Below, in pieces: positions 1-11,367 of a stretch of 64,000 nucleotides of DNA. The notes below the pieces were generated by a model. The model was not told the origin of the DNA. It ran no database searches and saw only the letters and a program-made list of their open reading frames with translations. Each line of letters opens with the position of its first letter. Position 1 is the first letter of the stretch. Source of the stretch: Selaginella moellendorffii (Eukaryota > Streptophyta > Lycopodiopsida > Selaginellales > Selaginellaceae); NCBI RefSeq assembly GCF_000143415.4, contig NW_003314354.1:410575-474574 (forward strand), written 5' to 3'. The position numbers were made by a program, and so were the translations under genes.

Positions 1-1
1 T

Positions 2-1636
2 GATGCATCTAAGTCGCTTGTCGTGTTTAAGGTAATGTCTACGATCATATCATTGCCTTATTGACATTCCTCTTGTTTTTAAGGATTGGAGTCTGGTGTT
101 GTCTTTTGTTGAAGAAATTCTTAAACAACTCTGGGAAGTCGAATGCCGTATTGGTACAAGCAGGAAGCCAAAAGCGAAGAGAAAGCGCGGGGCTGGTCTT
201 ATAAGAGGTGCTGAGACGTTTTCTGAATTACCTGCCTCAGATTTAGATGGTACAAAGGCATCCCGAACAGTGGTGAATACATGGAGAAGCTCGTCTGCAC
301 CCCCATTCTACAAGCCACGGAAAAAGTTTGCGACGCATAAAAGCTTTGACGACATGTCTGTCACCTACGAGGCTCCCAGAAAAAACAAAATCTTAAAGCT
401 GGATACTCTCGACTACCAAGACCGAAAACTTTGCAAGTGGAGACAGATTCTGCTGCGACCGAGACAAAATACTTTCACAACTATCGAAAGGCCTATTTTG
501 CAAATCGGTTCCGGAACCTTGGCCAGTGGAGATTTTCAACCTGATTCTATAACTAAGGAGATGCTGTCAGGCGCGAAAGTGCTTGGTCAAGTTGACAGGA
601 AGTTCATTGCGGCTATCACAAATGGAGTTCTGTTTTTCATCGACCAGGTTTGCGAGCTTCCAATTAGATTCTCATTGCTAGTTTTTCTTTGCAGCACGCC
701 GCTGATGAAAGAGTTCGTTTGGAGGAATTCCGCGATGACGTAAGTATGAAGCCGAAGTATATACTTACCACCAGTGACTTCTTCGTGTAGATCTTTTCCA
801 CGAAAGAAGGCCACGGGACATCCCTTGGAGATCAGTCGGAGGAAGTTGTATGTTTTTCAATTATGCTGTGTGGATTCCGTTGTCTCAAAGTTTCTTCCAG
901 ATTTTAACTCGGTCAGAACAAGAGGCTCTTGTATCTTACCGGGAAAAAATCGAATACTGGGGTTGGAGATCAACATTTGTTTTCTCTCAAGGGTAAGACT
1001 ATTGTTATTAGCATGAAAAGCTAAGTATTGTTGCACAGTCGTTCCTCGGAAATTTGCAAAGTAGTCTTGGCGGCAGTAAGACTTTTATTTCGTGATTTGC
1101 GGTGTAACCGGCGAAAATGTTTCCAGGTTCCTTGCATCAAAGGAGTAAAGCTTACATCGAAAGACTTATTGGAATATCTTCGCCAGGTTTCTTCATTTCT
1201 TGTTCTTCTTTCTGTAGCACATCACTAAGTGAATAACTTGTAGCTGGTTGATACGCATGGATCATCTAGTGCACCGCCAGCAGTTCTGAGAGTCCTGAAC
1301 TTTAAGGCATGCAGGGGTATGCGTGTGATTGTTTACATTTTGGATGGGACTTTGACGAGACAATGCAGGTGCTATAATGTTTGGAGATTTCCTGCTACCT
1401 AGCGAGTGTGAGCAGTTGGTAAATGCGCTGAAGAAAACGTCGTTGTGCTTTCAGGTTCGTCTTGTTGTTCATTTCCTTCTCGATATTAAAACTTACTTAT
1501 GCAGTGTGCACATGGTCGCCCAACTATGGTCCCGATTGTAAATCTCGAGACTATCCGTACTCACCAGTGGCAATCACCGAAGAAAGACTTTTCCTTTTCC
1601 GTCAACAAGGCCTTGTTTTCTACAAGGAAATTCTGA
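2..1636 (+). CDS. MLH3: DNA mismatch repair protein MLH3, C-terminal part (5' end outside window)
   Basis: MutL-homologue subunit of MutLgamma, acting in the nucleus in mismatch repair and meiotic crossover formation (family knowledge). The endonuclease metal-binding motif DQHA-x2-E-x4-E is visible; it is split by a 47-bp intron (DQ ends at 647, HAADERVRLEE starts at 695). Near the C-terminus there is a CAHGRPT motif typical of MLH3/PMS C-termini. Readable exons: 2-31, 84-647, 695-739, 791-847, 901-992, 1039-1075, 1137-1186, 1244-1316, 1369-1454 and 1505-1636 (stop TGA 1634-1636). Introns are 44-65 bp, GT-AG, and the frame is kept throughout. The gene enters from the left, so the ATPase domain is missing from view. 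The next gene starts only 101 bp downstream on the same strand. Confidence 0.88.
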
Positions 1637-1737
1637 CAAAGAGGTATCCTACTTTTTCGCAGCTGCTTTTATAACGTTGTTGTCAAACTTGAAGCCACCG
1701 TTGCGTTGAAGCACTTTTTTTGAGCCCTACTTTATCC

Positions 1738-3213
1738 ATGGCGTATCCTCTTTCGCAGTGCACGGCTCTTGTGTTTGTTCCACCGCCCTCTGCAGCTATC
1801 TTTGCTCCTTCCAATAGCAGGCTTCATTTAACAGGTGGGAGCATTTGCAATCGAAGCACTGAGGCTCTTAAGAAAGTGTCCAGATGTGGTTCAGCATCCT
1901 CCTCAATCAATTTTGACTACCAGGTACTGTGAAGTTCACAATGCGTTTTCTGAAAAGTAGTATGCAGTTTCGGGATGACGGTGGAGAGCTAGAACTCCGA
2001 CTCCAGGTGCCGCCTGATCATGAAGAGATTAGCTCCAAGAACGTAGCAATCAATGCACACGATCTTTCTCTCGACGTGGCTTTGATGTCCCAAAAAGGCA
2101 TCAGGACTCTTCTCAGCATCCCTCGGTTGTATAGCAGGATAAAGCCGATTGAAACAATGTGGTATGGTGTTGTATTTTACTAATTTTTTATTTCTAAGAT
2201 GTAGCCTTATGCAGGTTCATTGACGAGGACGAGATTGTCTTGAGCTTGAAAAAGCAAGATGTCACACAACCGTGGCCTGGCCTTCTGGAAGCTTGGGAGT
2301 ACCTTGGGAAAGGTGTGGCCGGCATGCTCAAAGCAACTTCCATATACATTGTAGGAGATTCCACATTGATTAACTCAGCAGTTGCAAAAGAGCTGGCTTT
2401 GGCGTTGGGGTAAGCCCATCAGCAAGCTCTTTGTCTTTTGACGCTACTACCTTTGCAGATACGTGCCTCTAGAAAGTAAAAAACTGATGGAGCAGCTACT
2501 CAAGACGTCACTTGATGATTGTAAGTTGCTCGACGAGATTTTATTCCTACTGAGTTCAGCGATTCCTACTTAGATGCGAAGTTGGAAGGCCCGGATGCGG
2601 TTGCAGAGTTGGAGTGCAAAGTTTTCGAGACTCTCAGCAAGTAAGTAAGCTCCAAACGATCTCTACTTCGATTGCTAACATCTATAATTTACGTCAGGCA
2701 GCTGAGAGTTGTCGTAGCAACACTAGGAGGAGATCAAGGCGCGGCATCAAAACCACATAGCTGGAGATTTATGTATGCTGGTTTTACCGTGTGGCTTTCA
2801 CGCAGCCAGTCCCAAGGTTCGTTTCACTCATTTCAATCCGTTGGTTCTTTATTCCTTCTTATATTTCACAGATGAAGCTGGCGCAGAGAAAGAAGCCGTG
2901 AAAGCGAAAGAAGGCAGCGTCGTCTACAGCAAAGCCGAGACGGTGGTCGCTCTTAGCGGCTGGGAAGACGGCGCTGCTAGAGACGCCGCGGAGGGTTGCC
3001 TTCGAGCTCTCAAGTATCTCATCGAGTCCGATAAAGAACTTCCAGGTTCGCATTCCTGGTTTCACAGTTTTAATTCTCTCTCTTTCGTCTTCCCGCTTCC
3101 TTGGAGGCTGATTCAAGCTTTTAAATCCAGGGAACAAGAGCTTGTATGTGCGACTAGGCGCTCGCGGTGATTGGCCCAACATCATGCCTCCAGGATGGGA
3201 TCCAGCGGCATAG
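1738..3213 (+). CDS. SKL2: Shikimate kinase-like 2 (inactive-type), plastid
   Basis: Plant plastid protein with a CS/p23-like domain followed by a shikimate-kinase-like fold that is thought not to phosphorylate shikimate (family knowledge for Arabidopsis SKL2). Eight exons: 1738-1923, 1968-2161, 2215-2409, 2459-2520, 2574-2640, 2698-2816, 2872-3045 and 3131-3213. The first exon encodes a Ser/Thr/Ala-rich stretch that fits a transit peptide. The CS part contains SRIKPIETMWFIDEDE and LKKQD; the kinase-like part starts near SIYIVGDS and has no clear Walker A GKST. The C-terminus reads GDWPNIMPPGWDP, nearly the same as in angiosperm SKL2. The start is the first ATG that gives an open frame to the CS domain. 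MLH3 lies 101 bp upstream. Confidence 0.86.
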
Positions 3214-3239
3214 TTGGCCAAAAAGAAGGAAAAAGAAAA

Positions 3240-3365
3240 AGGAGGGGGGCTGTCGGGATCGAACCGGGGACCAATGCCGGGGTCGTAGAGTAGGGCAGCG
3301 GACAGCGCGCTTGCACGCGCCGTTCTCCGCGGTTCCAGGGCGACGCACGCTTCCACTCGCCATCG
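3240..3365 (-). repeat. tRNA-like / SINE-like fragment
   Basis: Read on the minus strand, 3265-3255 is a perfect Pol III B box (GGTTCGATCCC). An A-box-like string TGGCGAGTGG lies about 90 bp upstream at 3362-3353. Downstream at 3241-3221 the minus strand is T-rich with several runs of four to five T, as at Pol III terminators. The T-arm pairs poorly and no full cloverleaf can be folded by eye, and the A-B distance is long. I therefore take it as a tRNA-derived SINE or tRNA relic, not a working tRNA. It lies between the stop of SKL2 and the next start codon. Confidence 0.4.
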
Positions 3366-3480
3366 CGAGGTACGAATATGCTCGGGCCGTTGTCCAGGAG
3401 CCAGGAAAGAGGTGGATTGATGGGTTTAGCAGCAGCTCAGGGCAGGCTTTGGAAACCAATCGGTGGCGGCAGTGGAATGG

Positions 3481-5011
3481 ATGGGGGAAATTCACAGGAA
3501 GTATTGGTGTGAAGACGGCGACGAGCTGGTCGACAGTGGTGGGTACTTCTTTTTCCCCGAGCTGGAGGCTATGGATGGGGAGTATCAGGTGGACATCTTA
3601 AACCATCACCCAGCTCCGTTTTTGTCCGAGGCAGCGGCGTTGGGCTTGGCAAAGAGTGGCGGCGGTGTGGTGGTTTCTTCTTCTCAGGCTGGTGGTGGCA
3701 ATGCTGGTGGTAGCAGAGTTGGAGCTTCCACAAACGACCAACGTTTCCTTCTGGTTTTCATCTTTGGAGCTTACTTCGGGCCGGACTTGAGGAACGAAGT
3801 TCCCAGAAAGTCAGCACTGCAGAGGATTGCTCACCGGCTCCCAATATACACGTCCGATGACTTGGGCGGTTCCGTGTTTAAGCTCTCGGAGATGGAGAGC
3901 ATCTACTACTACGCGCTCAGGCATTCGCATCCGTCCGCCAGGGTGAAGCTCCAGTCCCTGTACAAGTTCCTGCAGGGCCATCTTGCTCCACCCGTGAGAG
4001 AAGCCCTGGAAGACGATCGGCAGTTTACGACGTTCTTCCCTCCTCACTTGCACAGGCAGTCTCGGTACAAAGGGACGTACAAGGTGGTGGAGAGCATGGT
4101 GTTTATCAACGAACCGGAACTATCCTATATGAAGCTGGAAGATATCGAGAGGTTTAAGAGGTTGACGGGGCTGGGTGATCTCACGATGGACCGGGACTTA
4201 GCGAGGAGTTTCCAGCATGGGCAGAGAAACGACAGGGACGAAGAGAGGCAGGCTAGATTTTACGCTCTGGCAGAAGCTCGTGGACCACTTGGAGTGGATC
4301 AAGACGGTCGGCCACTCCCTCATGTTTTGCCGGATCCCAACTTGGAGTCTCGAAAGAAGAGAAAGAAAAGAGAGCAAGCAGAGGCGTCTCTGGCTGCTGC
4401 CACGGACTTGACACAAAGAGATGACAGGACGTCTGCGACGCAGTGGCCGCCAAGTTCTCAAATGCCTGCTGCGGCCATGCTGCTCATCCCGTCACTTCCG
4501 ACCGTGGAGCAGTGGAACAGGATAGTGGACGCTGCGAGGCCGTCAATAGTTCTTACGGGGACTGCCGCGGCTAGACAGTCGGGGCCACTGGTCGGACTCG
4601 TGGATATCGGAGTCGCCGACGACGCTTATCTCTTCAGAGCTGCTTTGCCGGGAGTCAAGAAAGACGAAGGTATGCTCGAGTCGAGAGCGAAAAGAGTTTG
4701 TTTGGATCTCTCTGACTGATATGACTTGTGAATCAGGCGACTTTAATTGCGAAGTGGAGTGTGATGGGAAGGTTACTATCAAAGGCATGACAACAACCGG
4801 GGAATCCAGGATTTTCAGGACGAATAGAATGTTTCACATGCAAACGCAGTACCTTTGTCCGCCAGGCCCGTTTAGTGTTTCTTTCAACCTTCCGGGACCC
4901 GTTGAGCCGAATCAGTTCACAGGCACGTTTGGATCCGATGGCGTGCTCGAAGGCATCGTGATGAAAGCGAGAGTCAGAAGCGGTGCTGCGTGCTTGACAT
5001 TTGAACCTTGA
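3481..5011 (+). CDS. Alpha-crystallin (HSP20-like) domain protein, IDM2/ACD-like
   Basis: Two exons, 3481-4669 and 4737-5011, joined in frame across a 67-bp GT-AG intron. The C-terminal part (GLVDIGVADDAYLFRAALPGV, then GDFNCEVECDGKVTIKGM and the PGPFSVSFNLPGPVEP segment) is an alpha-crystallin/HSP20-like domain. The long N-terminal region (residues about 1-330) with repeated Tyr/His and a Lys-rich basic patch near residue 295 resembles the plant nuclear group that includes Arabidopsis IDM2/IDM3-type proteins, which act with the DNA demethylation machinery; that role is inferred from similarity only. The start is the first ATG after an in-frame stop at 3427. It overlaps no other gene; an alpha/beta hydrolase faces it 157 bp downstream. 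Confidence 0.75.
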
Positions 5012-5168
5012 GCCTCTTTCGTCCCAAGGCAGCGAGACTTTCGTCGTCACATATTTTTTCAAGCCTGATAGGACAAGAGGTACATGGTTTTTCTGGTTTT
5101 CCGGTTACGTGAATTGTTGGTTTCCCTGTCAGATGTGGAATCTATAATGACTTCGGACGCGCTTTGGA

Positions 5169-6256
5169 TCATGGTCTTTTGAGGTAAGACACGACAATCT
5201 TGTTATACTCAGAAACTCTCTCGAACTGCGGTGCATGAGCTGTGTTCTTGATGACTGCAACCTCTGCTTGCTCCCCGAGATGCCTGCGAGAAAAAAAAAA
5301 GTTTTAGAAAGATTGGAGATTTGATGTCGAGTAACTCACTTCCTTAGCTTGTATGCGTATTCAACGTCGAAAACTTTGTCATGGTCTCCCCAGACGATGA
5401 GAACGTCCTGAATTATCCAGTCAGCTCACTCGTTCTCTTTGGACAACGCAGGAAACTTACCTGGCTCAGCGTTGGCAACTCTGGGGAATCGGCTTTGCCC
5501 AGAACAAGCCCCTGCAGCAGCTCAAGCTTCTCCTTGGTGTTCTTCTTGTACACAGCCTGAGAATTCACGCAAGAGGTAGTGCTTCTACTCGTTTCTCTGG
5601 ATTCTTATACGTACCTCCAGATAATCCTTGAAGACAAAGTCGGGCATGATGCGTGGGAGTTTGTAGAAGCAGAGCTCAAACGCGGTCCTCGCATCTCTCC
5701 AGTTGCTAGGCATCAAAACATCGGCCACGCTGCGAACGCCACAGTACTCCACGAGCCGGCGATCCGAGGCAGGGTCCTTGTTGGGAGCCGAGTTTGAGAG
5801 AACGACTCTACGCACAGCCTCGGGGAACATATGAGCCATCCTGTACGCGACGAAGCCACCGTAGCTGGTTCCAACAACGTCGAACTTGTTGACGCCGAAT
5901 TTCTCCAGGAGCTCCACCACGCACTCGGCCTGGTAGAATTCCGATCGCTCCGCGCTGCTGGTGGTGGAGTCTCCGAAGAAGACGAGGTCCGGGATGTAGA
6001 GGTCGAAGGATTTGGAGAAAGAGGGGACCTGGAAGATCCAGGACAGACCATACAGGCCGAATGCGTGGAGCAGCACCAGGGGTGGATTCTTGCGGGTTTT
6101 CTTTGGAGCCCAGCAGCGGATAGTGGCTCCATTGTCGAGCTTGACGACTCTCGACTCGAGGCCATACCAGTGGAAGAAATTGGTAGCGCGAGCCATTGCA
6201 AAGGTCGCCGCGTTACATCCCAGGCAGCCACCCATCTTCTTCTTCAAGCAAAGCAA
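5169..6256 (-). CDS. Alpha/beta hydrolase-fold protein
   Basis: Four exons on the minus strand (about 6256-5617, 5558-5462, then two exons down to the stop at 5171-5169), with short introns. Catalytic residues are visible: nucleophile elbow GTSYGG, acid in VWGDHDK, and His in NTAHAPQFE, and the oxyanion region LLHAFGLYG. This matches the plant family of monoacylglycerol-lipase/epoxide-hydrolase-like proteins of unknown substrate. Length of about 300 residues is normal for the family. In-frame ATGs at 6256, 6235 and 6196 are all possible; the one at 6196 (MARATNFFHW) resembles the usual start of relatives. It converges with the alpha-crystallin gene. Confidence 0.8.
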
Positions 6257-7255
6257 GGCTCACAGCTCGCAGCTCCTCGTTCTTCGTGGATCCACCGCTT
6301 CTTCGATTCGATCAAACCAAGAGCAGTGGAAGTAAAAAGGAGAAAGAAGGCCCCCGCGAGTTTTATGGGACGAAAAGGAAACTTCTCGACGCGATTGATA
6401 GCGCTTTTCTCTCGGAGAGGAGGAATCAGGAGGGCAAAAGAGGGGGATGATCTCTTCCTGAAATTTCGTAAACTCCCCACGCCAAGAAGGTGAAGGAGCA
6501 CAAGGATGATATGATAAAAGAGTGGTGCCTCAGCTCCTACGCATTGCGCCATAAAAGAAGAGACATGGGGTGGTCTTTTTGGCTACTCATTTTTTGGCAG
6601 CACTAAATGCCAGGCGGTAGTAAGTTGTGGCAGAGAGGGGGTCCATGTCAAAAAATCAAAGCTCCTCCACTTCTTGACTTCCCGCGCGCGCCAAATCTTT
6701 TACTTTGGAGATTTAAATCGGGTAGGAGGTCGCGATCTCGACTCGGCTGTAGAGCATAGTTTGTCTTCCCTCGCTTTTTTTTAAAATCTAAGGTTTAGGG
6801 TTTCATTCGAAAATCTCATTTGATTTGGCTTCCGGTCCTTGGGGTTAAGTACCAGGCGATAAAGGTGGGAAATTTTGTTTCTAAATTTTAGTTGAATCGT
6901 CTCGTTTTCGAATAAAGCAGGCTATGCGACGTCAAAATGCGATTGCTCAGCTCGAATGCATAGTCAGTGTGCTAAACTAAGTTCCAAAGGCACCGGGGTG
7001 ATTTTATTCTAATCTCTGTTTCTGTGTTGTCAGATTCTGAGGTCTTGCACTAGTTGTCTGCGAAGGTTTGGATCCGACTGAGGACATTCAGCCAGCCGAG
7101 AACGAGCAAAGGACCAGAGCAGAAGCTAACTGTTTTTACTTCTATGCAGCAGGCACGGCTGAAATAGAGTTTGCGATCGCCTTTGCCCTGTGAGTCCTTT
7201 TACTTCTTGTACCGTTTTCCAAGCTAGCTAACGAGTTTTGAATACCACTTCAAAT
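6257..7255. other. Intergenic; promoter/5' UTR-like sequence
   Basis: No convincing coding sequence. 6792-6803 has a telo-box-like GGTTTAGGGTTT, a motif common in plant 5' regions of growth-related genes, followed by a short 18-codon upstream ORF from 6923. 6961-7190 looks like spliced leader sequence (AG-rich donors and TTGTCAG acceptors) but no protein family can be named. Confidence 0.35.
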
Positions 7256-7803
7256 GATGGACGAATCTATACATACGAAATTTAAGAGACTGTCAAAGAG
7301 TATTGAAGGTGAGAACCATTTTTGGCTGTGATGAACATCAAATTTGTTACTTGCAACTGCCTTTGAGATACTCAAAAGTCTGGCTGGTCGGATTGTTCTT
7401 AGAGCGGCAAGGCAATGAACGCAGATCAGAACTGCGAAGACAGCGAATTAAAAGTGAAGTTTATCTTTGTTTTCTGATCAAAGATCAGTTTTTCTCTGAC
7501 GCTGTATGGCTTTCAGAAGCCACAGTATGTGATATTGTCCATGAAATGGAAGTAGCAGCCCACTGCCTGAGGTGTGCACCTCTGAATCATCTCGCAAGAC
7601 CAGCACTCCAAGCGGAAGCCGCCTTTCTTGCAAGTTACATTGTAAAACGGCTGACAGCTCTGCGCGACAGTATCACGATGGCATACTCCTGCACAGTACG
7701 TAAGAATCTCATAAACTCGACCGAAAAAAAGAAGAAATGGACAAAGATCTCTTCACCAAATTGTGTTCTGTACAGCAGCTTGCGACCGCTCCGTCCCTTC
7801 TGA
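7256..7803 (+). CDS. Doubtful small gene, unrecognised
   Basis: An ATG pair at 7256 opens a short exon ending at a possible GT donor at 7309. An open stretch runs from 7303 to 7803 and contains an Ala/Leu-rich segment (about 7530-7680: HEMEVAAHCLRCAPLNHLARPALQAEAA is its central part, only partly quoted here as AAHCLRCAPLNHLARP). No family is recognised, and codon use does not separate exon from intron clearly. It may be an exon of a gene starting near 6.9 kb, or non-coding RNA. Confidence 0.25.
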
Positions 7804-7834
7804 TTTCATTTCCATCAGTTCCAAGTTCCCACAC

Positions 7835-8110
7835 TCAAAAAGTACAATGCGAGCAGGAGCAGGATAGTACCTCTGAGTTCCCGGACGATCCCAGATCATA
7901 CCACGGTTTACTTTTCGCCAAGAATGATCGCAAGCTCTTGATCCAGCGACCATTATCTTCCACACCAAGAGAAGATGGTGGTGGTGGTGGTGATGATGAA
8001 GAAAACGGGTGAAGCAGCAGCAATCCCAGGAGAAGCATTAAGAGCAAGAGCAGCAAAACTAGAAAGCGTGTCATGATCATCCTTCCTCCTCCCGCGACGA
8101 GAAGAATCAT
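7835..8110 (-). CDS. Possible small secreted or membrane-anchored protein
   Basis: A 91-residue ORF with a true ATG start. Residues about 14-35 form a strong Leu-rich hydrophobic segment, followed by Ser and Pro runs (HPFSSSSPPPPPSS) and a short charged tail ending in a Cys cluster (SCSCSHC). The layout fits a signal peptide or signal anchor. The tail has none of the CLE, RGF, PSK, IDA or CIF core motifs. A GT after the SGNSE segment could be a splice donor, so the visible C-terminus may not be the real one. Confidence 0.3.
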   Translation of the reverse strand: MILLVAGGGRMIMTRFLVLLLLLLMLLLGLLLLHPFSSSSPPPPPSSLGVEDNGRWIKSLRSFLAKSKPWYDLGSSGNSEVLSCSCSHCTF

Positions 8111-8776
8111 TACTTGAGCAGAGCGAGCTCACTCGAAACAGGCAGGCAGAGCTGTGAGAAGAAGAAGAGTGTAAGATTTTCTCCGGAAGACAAAGCCAAG
8201 ATCACTCTAGCGAGGAGAATTTGGTAACGCTTTAAGTAGGGGATCGAGATGACCCGCGTGGAGTGTCCAGAAACTCCAGAGATGGAGCGATGAGGCCACC
8301 GGTTTAGTCCGGTTCTGCAAACTCTCTTTAAAGCGCGTGTGATAAGACAGAACTGACCAGTGACCGCCACCATTGTGAAGCTCGAGAAATACCTGTGCGT
8401 GTCCTGTGTCCTTCCTGTGCATGGTTAACTTCACCCACATTTAAAGGTGGTGTGTGAGAACACTCAAAAAAAGGAAGAAAAAAACGAAGAAAGATGCCCT
8501 CCAAGCAAATGAGAGCAAGCAAGAAGCTAGAGCTATGCACGCTTCACAACACTAGCAAAATTTAGGGCTTCTAAATGTGATAGCGTTCATTGGCCTCGCT
8601 CAAGTGACCATAAGAATATCCAGTGCTCGAGGAAAGCTGGAAAGTTGGCGGACAATAGGATAAAAGCCCTAAACCCAGATATTAGGGCAACTCTCGCTCT
8701 TCATTCTTGGCACTCCGTGAGCCACGTAAAAGGCGATGGTGGAGGAGAGGCTGCCCTCTTTCTAGCCACATTCTCC

Positions 8777-11367
8777 ATGGCTGCCAAGAGCGGCAGCGAA
8801 TTGGAGGCGCCACTGCTCGATCGCAGCTCCTCTCCTCCTCCCAGCAGCAATGGCGCGGCCGCGAGGAAGATTACGGCATGGATGCTGCGCGCGCTCATGT
8901 GGATCGTGTTCCTGGCGTGGATTTTGGTGCTTCTCGCGTTCCCGAAGATCAAGCTAGGGCCAGGGAGCTCCTCGTCGCAGTCTCTTGGCACGGGTAAGAT
9001 AGAGAGAGATCTAGAATGCATTCTTTGGTTTCTAAAATAATTTCTTTGCAATGCCGCAGGCATTGTGTTGCTACTGTTTGCTGCTCCAGTTCTTTCGCTG
9101 GCGCTCTTGGCGACAATCTATTTGGAGATTAGAATCAAACCAGTCTCCACGACCAAGTAAGTTTTCACAGCTGGTTTCTCTCGTAGATCATCTCGGGGTT
9201 ATAATTTTCTAGGAAGAGCCAGCCAGCGATTTCTCTATGGACTTGTCCTTGTCTCGTTGATGGACTGCTGGGTGTAGTCTCTGCTGCCGAAGTTCTTCTT
9301 ATCGTTGCTTTCGTTGGCTACCTGGTGTGGTGCTTGACGATTTACGTGATCAACGATAGTGATCTCGTCCAACGATTCATGAAATTTCCTGCCATCCGAG
9401 AGAAGTTCCTACCGTAAGCTACGAGTTTTTTATTTCTTTTTTCTGTACTAAAATAATCTTCTTCCAGATGGGAGCTGTGGACGTACGTCATTGGACTCCG
9501 GTTTGGATTTCTTGGTCTTTTCTGTCTGGGCTTCTTGCTCCTTCCGGTTGCGAGAGGCTCCCCGTTGCTTCGGCTGATAGACATCCCTTTTGAGCACGCT
9601 GTGAAGTATCACGTCTGGCTCGGACACCTTACCATGGCGATATTTACCATTCACGGTCTTTGTTATGTCGTGGTTTGGACAGTTCAAGGTCGATTGGAAG
9701 AGGTAAGCTGGCTTTCAAGTTTCTTTTCTGCGAGATTTTCTCCGTTTCCAGCTTCTAGCATGGCAAAGAATTGGAGTTGCGAACTTGCCAGGGGAGATAT
9801 CTCTTGTGGCTGGGTTACTTCTCTGGATGACGTCTTTTGGCTACATCCGGCAGGCCTTCTTTGAGCTTTTCTTTTACACACACCAGCTCTACGTGGTGTT
9901 TTTCGTCTTCATGGCCTTCCACATTGGCGACTTGTCGTTCTGCATTTCCATGGCGGGTTTCTTTCTATTTATGCTCGACCGGTTTCTGAGATTCTGTCAG
10001 TCACGAAGGTCAGTAGATCTGTTAGTATCCAGGGTACTACCATGCGGTACCATTGAGGTTGCGCTCTCGAAACCTCAAGGTATGAACTCAGTTCTCTTCA
10101 TTTGTTTAATTTTTTGTCTCTGTGCAGATCTCAACTACAATGCACTCAGCTTTATATTTCTGAGCTTTCCTAAAATCTCTTTTCTCCAGTGGCATCCCTT
10201 TAGCGTTTCATCTAGTCCATATGATGCTCGAGACAACATGTCTTTCCTCATCAAACCTCTTGGTTCCTGGACTGGCGAGTTGCAAAAGCTTATCAAGGAG
10301 TCTACGAACAAAAGAAATGCCTGCCCGGTGCTTGGTGTCGAAGGTCCATATGGACACGAGTCTGACTACTACCTCAAGTAAGTAATCTAGCTATCTAGCA
10401 AAATCATAACGGCTTGAATTTGTAGGTATGAAGCATTGGTCCTGGTAGCCGGCGGAATAGGAGTCTCACCTTTCATAGCAATCTTAAGAGATATTTTGCA
10501 CCGTTACAACATGAACCACGGCAATCTTCCGAAAGAGGTGACGCTTATATGGGCAGTAAAATACTCCAAGGAACTCGGTATCATCAATTTGGTCCAGCCG
10601 GAGTTTATTTTCCCCGACTATGCTTCCAGGCTCAAACTCACTATCCAGGCTTTTGTAACTAGAGAAATCCAGCCAGACATCGAGGAAGCTACGCCACTCC
10701 CAGAACATATCTTGAGCTTCGCAAAGAAACCAGACAGCAAACCAGTCTCCACTCTGGTTGGAACTTACAGCAACCTTTGGATGGGAGTCTACATCGCTGT
10801 CTCGACTGCCGGTTTTTTTCTCACTCAAACTATTATGGAGAAGTTTTTCCTTGGACCCATGACGGTGCCCACCGAGGGAGGTAGCAGTGGCGGCTCTGTC
10901 TCGTGGACAGTGAGAGCGGCAGCTCTCCTCTTAAGTATGACGTGCGGAGTCGTAGTAGTTGGAGGCTTGGCCATCGCCTTGTGGGACTGGATCGAACGCT
11001 CTCGAAAGGGACGAAAGTCCGGTTGCCAGGAAAGTATTATTGGAGCTACCGGTGCCGGGGACAAAGTTGGAGTGGCAGGCTGTCAGCAGCACAGTCTCGT
11101 TGGGCCGTGGAACACCGTCTATGGAAACCGGCCTGAGCTTAAAGGTACGCCCGTTTCAACTTGGTTTACTTGGTTGCACTGATTCTAGTCATGCCACTTC
11201 CAGAAATCTTTGCCGGTTTCACGAAGAAGTGGTCGGGGATCAACGTGGGGGTCCTCGTGTGTGGGCCTTCCACTCTCCAGACAAGCGTTGCGGAAGAATG
11301 CAGAGCAAACAACCTTAAGTTTGGATCCGTGGCTTTCCATTACCATTCCGTAAGCTTTGATCTTTAG
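8777..11367 (+). CDS. Ferric reductase-oxidase family membrane flavocytochrome
   Basis: Plant FRO-type metalloreductase: passes electrons from NAD(P)H through FAD and two haems to Fe(III)/Cu(II). Multi-exon with short introns (first donor at 8994; further introns near 9158, 9415, 9700, 10079, 10379 and 11145). In order: N-terminal TM segments, the haem-binding ferric-reductase TM domain with paired His ([16 protein letters not shown] and [20 protein letters not shown]), FAD-binding [11 protein letters not shown]-binding [17 protein letters not shown], two further TM helices (about 10780-10990), and the C-terminal [15 protein letters not shown]. The start [14 protein letters not shown] at 8777 follows an in-frame upstream extension that looks like leader. 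The large insertion between NAD motifs with two TM helices is usual for plant FROs. Which FRO subgroup, and so which membrane, cannot be fixed from this. Confidence 0.85.
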
